Shown: positions 1 through 5,776 of the stretch, in pieces
How the letters are laid out: the number at the start of each line of letters is the position of its first letter
Position numbering within the stretch: position 1 is the first letter of the stretch
Assembly (NCBI GenBank): GCA_030528545.1
Contig: JAUMYR010000157.1
Span: 1-5,776 of the forward strand
DNA from: Propionibacteriaceae bacterium
Lineage (GTDB): Bacteria; Actinomycetota; Actinomycetes; Propionibacteriales; Propionibacteriaceae
Direction of reading: 5' to 3'
DNA: 5,776 bases
The notes under the pieces: generated by a model
What the model was told of the DNA's origin: nothing
Databases searched by the model: none
The model's input: the letters and a program-made list of their open reading frames with translations, nothing else
Program-made: the position numbers and the translations under genes

Positions 1-196
1 TCGTCAGCCCGTCGCCAACCACCCGGGCCAGGCCCACCAGACGGCCCTGGGATCGTGCCGCGACCACGTGAGCCGAGGCCAGGATCGCCGAATGCAGCCG
101 GGAGGGTGAGCCGGTGTACAGCGTCCAGCCGACGCTGTCGTAAAGCTGAACCAGTTCGTGTGCTTCCGGCCTTTCCTCAGTCACTGAGACATCCAC
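1..196 (-). CDS. GNAT-family N-acetyltransferase, N-terminal part (cut by window edge)
   Basis: This is the first 65 codons of a gene read leftward that continues beyond position 1. Seen: an uninterrupted frame from GTG at 196. It contains a Val-Gly-Trp-Thr-x-Tyr block (residues 22-27), a Leu-His-x-Ala-x-x-x-Ser helix (34-41), and a beta-strand pair ending in Gly-Arg-Leu-Val-Gly-Leu-Ala-Arg-Val-Val-Gly-Asp-Gly (51-63). Family knowledge: this order is typical of the N-terminal half of small (about 140 aa) single-domain GNAT proteins, which move an acetyl group from acetyl-CoA to an amine. The acetyl-CoA-binding motif would lie beyond the window, so the substrate cannot be inferred. Start choice: an in-frame TGA lies about 50 nt upstream and there is no ATG in this frame. 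GTG 196 is preferred, with GTG 184 as the alternative. Neither has a convincing Shine-Dalgarno, and a leaderless start is possible. It is divergent from dnaE. Confidence 0.8.
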   Translation of the reverse strand, partial: MDVSVTEERPEAHELVQLYDSVGWTLYTGSPSRLHSAILASAHVVAARSQGRLVGLARVVGDGLT

Positions 197-203
197 CCGC
201 TCA

Positions 204-209
204 ACGCTA
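204..209 (-). promoter_or_regulatory. possible -10 box for a leaderless acetyltransferase transcript
   Basis: On the minus strand the hexamer TAGCGT fits the actinobacterial sigma-A -10 pattern TAnnnT. It ends seven bases before GTG 196, so transcription would begin at or next to the start codon, as in leaderless actinobacterial mRNAs. This would explain the missing Shine-Dalgarno. No good -35 element is visible at the expected distance, so the call is weak and rests on spacing alone. Confidence 0.3.
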
Positions 210-242
210 GCAGCGAACGGATTGGCCCGGCCCCGGCACCTG

Positions 243-254
243 GTGATAGATCAC
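243..254. promoter_or_regulatory. perfect 5-bp-arm palindrome, candidate operator
   Basis: GTGAT and ATCAC flank the dinucleotide AG as a perfect inverted repeat, 47 bases upstream of the acetyltransferase GTG and about 215 bases upstream of dnaE. The half-sites GTGA/TCAC recall CRP/GlxR-type sites, but the gap between them is four bases rather than the six typical of that family. If functional, it more likely serves another dimeric regulator. From its position it would more plausibly control the acetyltransferase than dnaE. A chance palindrome cannot be excluded. Confidence 0.3.
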
Positions 255-410
255 ACCCAACGAGCCCGGAGACCGGCTACCCCTCCGTGAGAAGGACCGG
301 CGCCGCACCCCGCACCAGGTCTGCCGCCCTGAGCCTGCCTAGCCGCCACGGAAGCGGCCAAGATGGCCACCCGGCACCGCTCCGCCCGCCTTAGGGGACC
401 GAGGCCGGAC

Positions 411-440
411 TGCGAACTCGTCGCGCCGATCGGCTAAGGT
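411..440 (+). promoter_or_regulatory. probable housekeeping promoter of dnaE
   Basis: TAAGGT at 435-440 fits the TAnnnT -10 consensus of actinobacterial sigma-A. TGCGAA at 411-416 is a tolerable -35 element with an 18-base spacer. The predicted transcription start, near 447, would give a short leader of about 20 bases containing the Shine-Dalgarno. No operator overlapping this promoter was recognised, which fits constitutive expression of a replication gene. This is consensus matching only. Confidence 0.45.
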
Positions 441-458
441 GGGGTCTCGGCCCGCGGC

Positions 459-465
459 AGGAGGT
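459..465 (+). promoter_or_regulatory. strong Shine-Dalgarno of dnaE
   Basis: AGGAGGT is a near-perfect anti-16S match, placed four bases before ATG 470. It fixes the dnaE start and is the strongest ribosome-binding site in the window. Confidence 0.85.
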
Positions 466-469
466 AGCA

Positions 470-3400
470 ATGGCAGACAATTTCGTTCACCTGCACTGTC
501 ACACCGAGTTCTCGATGCTGGACGGGGCGGCCCGGCTGGGGGAATTGTTCGCCGCCGCGGAGCGGCAGGGGATGCCTGCTCTCGCTATGACCGACCACGG
601 CAATATGTTCGGCGCCTTCGCGTTCTGGGAGGCCGCCAAGAAGACCTCGGTCAAGCCGATCATCGGCCTAGAGGCGTATCTCACTCCCAAGACCCATCGC
701 AGCGAACGCAAGCGAGTCTCTTTCGGCGACGGCACCGGTGACGATGTGGCCTCCAAAGGCGCCTACACCCACATGACCATATGGGCCGAGAACCCCACCG
801 GGATGCACAACCTGTTCCGGCTGAGTTCCAAATCCAGCCTGGAGGGCTATTTCTATAAGCCCAGGGCCGACCGGGAACTCCTCAACCGCTATGCCAAGGG
901 CCTGATGGCGACGACAGGTTGCCCCTCGGGAGAGGTGCAGACCTATCTGCGGCTGGGACAGTATGACTCGGCCCTGGCCTCCGCCGCGGAGTTCCGCGAC
1001 ATCTTCGGTCCCGAAAACTTCTTCGTCGAGCTGATGGATCATGGCCTGGCCATTGAGCGCCGCGTTCGCGGCGACCTGCTGCGCATCGCCAAGGACCTCA
1101 ACCTCGGACTCGTCGCCACCAACGACCTGCACTACGTGCACCAGGAGGACTCCGAGGCCCAAGACATTCTTTTGTGTATCAACTCTGGGTCGCGCAAGAA
1201 CGACCAGGGCCGGTTCAAGTTCGACGGATCGGGCTATTACCTGAAATCCGCGGCCGAGATGCGGGCGCTCTTCGCCGAGGTCCCCGAGGCCTGCGACAAC
1301 ACCCTCGCGATCGCCGAGCGCGTCACCACGGAGTTCGACACCGGTATCGGCCAGTACATGCCGCGCTTCGACTGCCCCGATGGCCACACCGAGGAGAGCT
1401 GGTTCACCGAGTGCGTCTGGGAGGGCCTCAAACAGCGCTACCCCGGTGGCCTCACCGACGAGATCAAGGACCGGGCGCGCTTCGAGATGAAGACTATCAC
1501 CAGCATGAAGTTCCCCGGCTACTTCCTGGTGGTCGCCGACTTCATCAACTGGGCCAAACGCAACGGCATCCGGGTAGGGCCAGGACGCGGGTCGGGCGCC
1601 GGATCCATCTGCGCGTACGCGCTGCGGATCACCGACCTGTGCCCGCTCGAACACGGGCTGCTGTTCGAGCGTTTCCTTAACCCCGACCGGGTCTCGATGC
1701 CCGACTTCGACATCGACTTCGATGAGCGCCGCCGCGGCGAGGTCATCGAATATGTGACGCACAAATACGGCTCCGACAAGGTGGCCCAGATCGTCACCTA
1801 CGGTTCCATCAAGGCCAAGCAGGCCGTCAAGGACGCCGGGCGGGTGCTGGACATGCCATTCGCGCTGGGTGAGAAGCTCACCAAGGCGATGCCCGCCGCC
1901 GTCATGGGCAAGGACCTGCCGCTGACCGCGCTGTTCGACACCGGCCACCCCCGCTACCCCGAGGGCGCCGAGTTCCGCGAGCTATACGACAACGAGCCCG
2001 GAGCCAAACTCGTGGTCGACACCGCCCGCGGCATCGAGGGCCTCAAGCGGCAGTGGGGCGTCCACGCCGCGGGGGTCATCATGAGCTGGGCCCCCCTGGA
2101 AGACATCATCCCGATCATGAAGCGCGAGCAGGACGGCGCGATCATCACGCAGTTCGATTACCACGGCTGCGAGGAACTCGGGCTCATCAAGATGGACTTC
2201 CTGGGGCTGCGCAACCTCACGGTCATGGACGACGCCGTCAAGAACATCGCGACCAACCGCGGCATCGACCTCGACCTCGACTCCTTGCCCCTAGACGACA
2301 AGCCCACCTATGAGCTGCTGGCCCGGGGGGACACCCTGGGGGTGTTCCAGCTCGACGGTGGGCCCATGAGGACGCTGCTGCGGTCGATGCAGCCCGACAA
2401 GTTCGACGACATCTCCGCGGTGGTCGCGCTCTACCGGCCCGGCCCGATGGGCGCCGACTCGCACAACAAGTACGCCCGGCGCAAGACCGGCAAGGAGGCG
2501 ATCGAGCCGATCCACCCCGAGCTGACCGAGCCGCTAGCCGACATCCTCAACGAGACCTATGGCCTGATCGTCTACCAGGAACAGGTCATGGCTATCGCCC
2601 AGAAACTCGCCGGGTATACCCTCGCTGGCGCCGATCTGCTGCGGCGGGCCATGGGCAAGAAGAAGAAGGCCGAACTCGACGCCCAGTTCGAGATTTTCTC
2701 CAAGGGCATGGCCGAACGCGGCTATAGCGAGGAGTCGATGCGCACGGTCTGGGACATCCTCGTGCCGTTCTCCGACTACGCCTTCAACAAGGCCCACTCG
2801 GCCGCCTATGGCCTCATCGCCTACTGGACCGCCTACCTCAAGGCGAACTACCCGGCCGAATACATGGCGGCGCTGCTGCAATCGGTGAGGGCCGACAAGG
2901 ACAAGTCCGCCCTATACCTCGCCGAGTGCCGCCGCATGGGCATCCAGGTGCTGTCTCCCGACATCAACGAGTCCAACGCGATGTTCACCCCGGTGGGCAG
3001 AGATATCCGTTTCGGGCTGGGCGCTGTCCGCAACGTCGGTGACGCCGTCGTCCAGTCCTGGACCAGCGCCCGGGCGAACGTGGGCAAGTCCAGCGACTTC
3101 TTCGATTTCCTCGACAAGGCGCCGCTTCCGATCTGCAATAAGAGGGTCGTGGAATCGCTCATCAAGGCGGGTGCCTTCGACTCCATGGGTCACAGCCGGC
3201 GCGCGCTGATGGAGGTCTTCGAGGCCGCCATCGACTCGGTCATCACGGTGAAGCGCAACGCCGAGAACGGCCAGGACGATCTGTTCGGGCTCAGCACCGA
3301 TTCCGCCGATGTGGCCGTCGGGGACCGGGCCCTTCCCGAACTGGAGGAGTGGGACAAGCGAACCCGGTTATCCTTCGAGCGGGAGATGCTCGGGCTATAC

Positions 3401-3988
3401 GTGTCCGATCACCCGCTCAATGGGTTACAGCATGTGCTGGCCGCCGAAAGGGACGCCCCGATCGCGCGGGTCGTGGCGGCCGAAGGGATCCGCGGGTCGA
3501 CCCGGATCTGCGGTCTGGTGACCAGCATCGTCCGCAAGGTCAACAAGAAGGGTGAGATCTGGGCGCGGGTGAGCGTCGAGGACCTGGAGGCCAGCATCGA
3601 GGTGGTGCTGTTCCCACGCCAGTACGACCAGGTCGCCACGCAACTGGTCACCGACATCATCGTTTCTGTCAAGGGCACCGCCATCGAGTCCAACGACGCC
3701 GTAGAGTTGCGCGCCCAGGAAGTCAAGATCCCCGAGGTCAACGCCGAGGGCCAGACCGGGCCGCTGGTGATCGTGCTCCCGGTGGTGCGCTGCACCCCGC
3801 CCACGGTGGAACGAATCCGCGGCCTGCTGGAGCAGTATCCCGGCGCGACCGAGGTGCGGCTGCGGGTCCAGGGCGCCCAGCAGTCCACCCTGTTCCGGTT
3901 GGGCGCCGGGTTCCGGGTGGATGCCGATTCCCCGCTAGTCGCCGACCTCAAGGCACTGCTCGGGCCGAGTTGTGTCGCGAGCCAGTAG
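470..3988 (+). CDS. dnaE: DNA polymerase III alpha subunit (replicative, DnaE1 type)
   Basis: Catalytic subunit of the replicative polymerase, extending DNA from dNTPs at the fork. At 1172 aa it is full length for the family. Domains in order: PHP (about 1-290), with all nine expected metal ligands visible (H9, H11, D18, H43, E69, H101, C151, D219, H221); polymerase palm with Gly-Pro-Gly-Arg-Gly-Ser-Gly-Ala-Gly-Ser (370-379) and catalytic aspartates D412 and D414 in PDFDIDF plus D576 in KMDFLGL; fingers with Asn-Lys-Ala-His-Ser (773-777); helix-hairpin-helix with GLGAVRNVGD (849-858); beta-clamp-binding peptide QDDLF (935-939); OB fold (about 1010-1080); and a C-terminal domain. Family knowledge: in actinobacterial DnaE1 an intact PHP site is the proofreading 3'-5' exonuclease. 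The start is fixed by AGGAGGT. There is no intein or frameshift. It is not the mutagenic DnaE2 type, because the full clamp-binding and C-terminal regions are present. It is first in a tight gene run with the membrane-protein gene and hisD. Confidence 0.98.
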   Translation: MADNFVHLHCHTEFSMLDGAARLGELFAAAERQGMPALAMTDHGNMFGAFAFWEAAKKTSVKPIIGLEAYLTPKTHRSERKRVSFGDGTGDDVASKGAYTHMTIWAENPTGMHNLFRLSSKSSLEGYFYKPRADRELLNRYAKGLMATTGCPSGEVQTYLRLGQYDSALASAAEFRDIFGPENFFVELMDHGLAIERRVRGDLLRIAKDLNLGLVATNDLHYVHQEDSEAQDILLCINSGSRKNDQGRFKFDGSGYYLKSAAEMRALFAEVPEACDNTLAIAERVTTEFDTGIGQYMPRFDCPDGHTEESWFTECVWEGLKQRYPGGLTDEIKDRARFEMKTITSMKFPGYFLVVADFINWAKRNGIRVGPGRGSGAGSICAYALRITDLCPLEHGLLFERFLNPDRVSMPDFDIDFDERRRGEVIEYVTHKYGSDKVAQIVTYGSIKAKQAVKDAGRVLDMPFALGEKLTKAMPAAVMGKDLPLTALFDTGHPRYPEGAEFRELYDNEPGAKLVVDTARGIEGLKRQWGVHAAGVIMSWAPLEDIIPIMKREQDGAIITQFDYHGCEELGLIKMDFLGLRNLTVMDDAVKNIATNRGIDLDLDSLPLDDKPTYELLARGDTLGVFQLDGGPMRTLLRSMQPDKFDDISAVVALYRPGPMGADSHNKYARRKTGKEAIEPIHPELTEPLADILNETYGLIVYQEQVMAIAQKLAGYTLAGADLLRRAMGKKKKAELDAQFEIFSKGMAERGYSEESMRTVWDILVPFSDYAFNKAHSAAYGLIAYWTAYLKANYPAEYMAALLQSVRADKDKSALYLAECRRMGIQVLSPDINESNAMFTPVGRDIRFGLGAVRNVGDAVVQSWTSARANVGKSSDFFDFLDKAPLPICNKRVVESLIKAGAFDSMGHSRRALMEVFEAAIDSVITVKRNAENGQDDLFGLSTDSADVAVGDRALPELEEWDKRTRLSFEREMLGLYVSDHPLNGLQHVLAAERDAPIARVVAAEGIRGSTRICGLVTSIVRKVNKKGEIWARVSVEDLEASIEVVLFPRQYDQVATQLVTDIIVSVKGTAIESNDAVELRAQEVKIPEVNAEGQTGPLVIVLPVVRCTPPTVERIRGLLEQYPGATEVRLRVQGAQQSTLFRLGAGFRVDADSPLVADLKALLGPSCVASQ

Positions 3989-3989
3989 G
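3984..3989 (+). promoter_or_regulatory. ribosome-binding site of the membrane-protein gene, overlapping the dnaE stop
   Basis: AGTAGG, one mismatch from AGGAGG, contains the dnaE TAG stop (3986-3988). It lies eight bases before GTG 3998 but only two before GTG 3992, which favours GTG 3998 as the start. A ribosome ending dnaE would sit directly on this site, so translational coupling is likely. Confidence 0.5.
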
Positions 3990-3997
3990 CTGTGCCT

Positions 3998-4564
3998 GTG
4001 ACCGTGACCGGTTCGACGAGCGAGAAACAGGTGGAAGCCGCGGCGGCAGCGATCCGGCGGTGGCTGTGGTGGTATGTGCTCGTGATCGTCCTCTTCGGGT
4101 GCGTCGCGGGCCTGGTCTGGGAGAAGGTGGTGCGTCTGCCCAGGTTCGCCCTCACCTCCGACCTGCGGGCCGTGCCCTCTCCCGAACGGGATCTGGCTGC
4201 CTGGTTCGCCATCGACGCCTGGTTCAGCATCCTCGGCTTAGTGGTCGGACTGATACTCGGGGTGTGGAGCTGGCTGTGGTTCCGGCGCACCGGGTGGTTC
4301 GTCACCCTCGCCGCGACGCTGGGGGCGCTGGCCGCGGCGGCCCTGTGCTGGAGGGTCGGCACCTGGCTCGGCCCGGAGGCCTTCGACATCCGTCTGGCCC
4401 GCGCCCTGCCCGGGGACGAGATCGAGATCGCCTTCGAGCTGCGTTCCTGGCCAGCGGTGCTGCTGTGGCCCTTCGCGGCGATCACCCCCGTGATGCTGCT
4501 GTCGGCTTTCACTTCGGACGCCGGGGACGACGCCGGTGCCGATGAGCCTAGAATGTCGGAGTGA
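3998..4564 (+). CDS. four-helix membrane protein, probably DUF2567 family
   Basis: This is an integral membrane protein of about 188 aa with no known function. Numbering from GTG 3992, four hydrophobic helices are visible: about 24-44 (rich in Trp, Val, Leu, Ile), 72-97, 102-120 and 152-172. A loop of about 27 residues (45-71) separates helices 1 and 2, a polar segment (about 126-151) with an acidic patch (Asp-Glu-Ile-Glu-Ile) separates helices 3 and 4, and the tail is acidic (Asp-Ala-Gly-Asp-Asp). There is no signal peptide and no catalytic motif. I infer DUF2567 from the four-helix layout, the size and the position near hisD, where such a gene lies in other actinobacteria. This is memory of the family, not a search result. 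Start choice: GTG 3992, 3998 and 4004 are all in frame, and 3998 has the best ribosome-binding-site spacing. It begins 10 bases after dnaE and overlaps hisD by four bases, so it is probably translated with both. It could instead be an unrelated small membrane protein. Confidence 0.8.
   Translation: MTVTGSTSEKQVEAAAAAIRRWLWWYVLVIVLFGCVAGLVWEKVVRLPRFALTSDLRAVPSPERDLAAWFAIDAWFSILGLVVGLILGVWSWLWFRRTGWFVTLAATLGALAAAALCWRVGTWLGPEAFDIRLARALPGDEIEIAFELRSWPAVLLWPFAAITPVMLLSAFTSDAGDDAGADEPRMSE
4561..4564 (+). other. GTGA stop-start overlap between the membrane-protein gene and hisD
   Basis: The hisD start GTG (4561-4563) and the upstream stop TGA (4562-4564) share bases. There is no purine-rich ribosome-binding site at the usual distance, because the sequence just upstream is TAGAATGT. 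This supports re-initiation by ribosomes finishing the upstream gene as the main route into hisD. Confidence 0.8.
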
Positions 4565-5776
4565 TTCGCACCCTAGACCTGACCGGGCACCGCGGAGGAT
4601 ACCGCCAGGTGTTGCCCCGGGCCGATTTCAATGTGGAACGTGCCATCGACGTCGTGCGGCCCATCTGCGAGGCGGTAGCCCAGGAGGGGCAGGCGGCGCT
4701 GCGTCGTTTCTGTGAACGCTTCGACCGCGTCGTGCCGCCTAGTTTCCGCGTCCCGGCCGAGGTTCTGGAAAGCTGCGCCGCGGGCCTAGACCCGAGTCTG
4801 CGGGCCGCCTTCGAGGTGTCCATCGAGAGACGCCGTGCCGTGTGCCAGGGCCTTGAGCTCGAACCCGAATGGCGCGGCCTTGAGCTGGCTCCCGGGGCGA
4901 GCGTCGGGCAGCGGATCATTCCGGTGGAGCGGGTCGGGCTCTATGTTCCGGGGGGGCTGGCGCCCCTAGCCAGCAGCGTCATCATGAACGTGGTTCCGGC
5001 CCAGGTCGCGGGGGTAGCCTCCATCGCGGTCTCCTCACCGCCCCAGGCCGAGTTCGGGGGCTGGCCGCACCCGAACATCCTCGGGCTTTGCCACCTGCTC
5101 GGTGTGGACGAGGTTTACGCGGTGGGCGGGGCCCAGGCGGTGGCGATGTTCGCCTATGGCGTCGAGGGAGTGTGCGAACCGGTCGACCTGGTTACCGGTC
5201 CAGGCAATATCTATGTGGTCGCCGCAAAGCGCGCGCTCAAGGGCATCATCGGCATTGATTCCGAGGCCGGTCCTACCGAGATCGCGATCCTGGCCGACGC
5301 CTCCGCCAATCCCGCCTATGTCGCGGCCGATCTCATCAGCCAGGCCGAACACGACCCCTCGGCGGCCGCGGTGCTAGTCACCGACTCGGCAGCCCTCGTT
5401 GAGGCAGTGATCGGGGAACTCTCCTGCCAGGTCGAGACCATGACGCACCGGGAGCGGATCCTCACCTCGCTGTCGGGACCCCAGTCCGCGATCGTGGTGG
5501 TGCGTGACCTAGAGCAGGGCCTCGAAGTGGTCAACGCCTACGCGGCCGAACACCTAGAGATCCAGGCCGCGGACGCCGCGGGTCTGGCCCGGCGGGTCCG
5601 CAACGCCGGGGCGATCTTCGTGGGGGATCATTCGCCGGTCTCCCTGGGCGACTACTCGGCCGGATCGACTCACGTGTTACCGACGGCTGGCTGTGCCTGC
5701 CACTCCTCTGGGCTGAGCGTTCGCAGTTTCATGCGGGCCGTGCACGTGATCGACTATTCGGCCACCGCCCTGGCCG
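4561..5776 (+). CDS. hisD: histidinol dehydrogenase, N-terminal 405 residues (cut by window edge)
   Basis: Performs the last two steps of histidine synthesis: NAD-dependent oxidation of L-histidinol to L-histidine via the aldehyde, with zinc, in the cytoplasm. Visible: [12 protein letters not shown] (121-132), Gly-Pro-Gly-Asn (213-216), the family signature starting near Ile-Asp-Ser-Glu-Ala-Gly-Pro-Thr-Glu (232-240), zinc ligands Q261, H264 and D364, and the catalytic Glu-His pair E330/H331. The family's last zinc-ligand histidine should fall about 18 residues past the window edge. The family is about 430-440 aa, so roughly 30 residues are missing only because the window ends. The frame is open to 5776. 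Start: GTG 4561 is the first start after an in-frame TAG at 4549. It has no clear Shine-Dalgarno, but the GTGA overlap with the upstream gene's stop suggests coupled translation. Other his genes often follow hisD in actinobacteria. Confidence 0.97.
   Translation, partial: MIRTLDLTGHRGGYRQVLPRADFNVERAIDVVRPICEAVAQEGQAALRRFCERFDRVVPPSFRVPAEVLESCAAGLDPSLRAAFEVSIERRRAVCQGLELEPEWRGLELAPGASVGQRIIPVERVGLYVPGGLAPLASSVIMNVVPAQVAGVASIAVSSPPQAEFGGWPHPNILGLCHLLGVDEVYAVGGAQAVAMFAYGVEGVCEPVDLVTGPGNIYVVAAKRALKGIIGIDSEAGPTEIAILADASANPAYVAADLISQAEHDPSAAAVLVTDSAALVEAVIGELSCQVETMTHRERILTSLSGPQSAIVVVRDLEQGLEVVNAYAAEHLEIQAADAAGLARRVRNAGAIFVGDHSPVSLGDYSAGSTHVLPTAGCACHSSGLSVRSFMRAVHVIDYSATALA

Larger units (their letters stand above)
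197..469. other. divergent intergenic region between the acetyltransferase gene and dnaE
   Basis: This 273-base gap is the only non-coding stretch of any size in the window. It holds the GTGAT-AG-ATCAC palindrome (243-254), a possible minus-strand -10 box (204-209), a plausible plus-strand promoter (411-440) and the dnaE Shine-Dalgarno (459-465). Two weak inverted repeats are also present: CCGG-AGA-CCGG near 270-280, and GCCGC/GCGGC with a 7-base loop at 342-358. Neither is followed by a T-run, so I do not call a terminator. No tRNA-like or convincing riboswitch-like structure was seen. Confidence 0.7.

Noticed and set aside
243..254. CRP/GlxR binding site
   Set aside because: The GTGA/TCAC half-sites match, but they are four bases apart instead of six. 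It is kept only as a generic palindrome.
342..358. GCCGC/GCGGC hairpin as a terminator
   Set aside because: The stem is only five base pairs with no following T-run, and such repeats are expected by chance in GC-rich DNA.
363..437. 24-codon ATG frame upstream of dnaE, a possible leader peptide
   Set aside because: Only a weak GGAAG lies upstream, its stop overlaps the putative dnaE -10 box, so it would not be on the dnaE transcript, and the peptide has no run of regulatory codons.
668..1948. 426-codon open frame on the minus strand inside dnaE
   Set aside because: It is antisense to conserved PHP and palm codons and its composition is that of a shadow frame in GC-rich DNA. It has no recognisable motifs.
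1697..2200. Intein insertion in the polymerase active-site region
   Set aside because: Inteins occur in some DnaE proteins, but here the sequence runs without interruption between the catalytic aspartates and total length is normal.
2265..2283. Short tandem repeat of CGACCT in dnaE
   Set aside because: It is two to three imperfect units encoding an Asp-Leu-Asp-Leu-Asp stretch within a normal alpha-subunit segment, so it is codon reuse rather than a repeat element.
3409..4512. 367-codon open frame on the minus strand across the end of dnaE and the membrane-protein gene
   Set aside because: It crosses two convincing plus-strand genes and encodes a low-complexity Ser/Thr/Arg-rich product, which is typical of antisense shadow frames.

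Overview
The window looks like ordinary core chromosome of a high-GC Gram-positive bacterium (Actinomycetota). The evidence is the G+C-rich sequence with G/C-ending codons, GTG starts, and a DnaE and HisD whose sequences resemble actinobacterial homologues. A finer placement is not secure. Propionibacteriales is a guess only.

Layout. Positions 1-196 (minus strand) hold the N-terminal 65 codons of a GNAT-family acetyltransferase that runs off the left edge. Positions 197-469 are a divergent intergenic region. It contains a perfect short palindrome, a possible leaderless promoter for the acetyltransferase, and a plausible promoter and strong Shine-Dalgarno for the rightward genes. Positions 470-3988 encode the complete replicative DNA polymerase III alpha subunit (DnaE, 1172 aa), with all metal ligands of a PHP proofreading exonuclease in place. 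About positions 3998-4564 encode a small four-helix membrane protein, probably of the actinobacterial DUF2567 type. Positions 4561 to the right edge encode the first 405 residues of histidinol dehydrogenase (HisD).

The three rightward genes are packed like one transcription unit. The dnaE stop codon lies inside the likely ribosome-binding site of the membrane-protein gene, and that gene overlaps hisD by four bases (GTGA). No terminator is visible between them. The genes have unrelated known jobs (replication, unknown membrane role, histidine synthesis), so the grouping probably reflects conserved actinobacterial gene order rather than a shared pathway.

I found no mobile element, RNA gene, CRISPR array or clearly new system. 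The points most worth checking are the palindrome in the divergent region, the possible leaderless start of the acetyltransferase, the intact PHP exonuclease site, and the uncharacterised membrane protein coupled to both neighbours.
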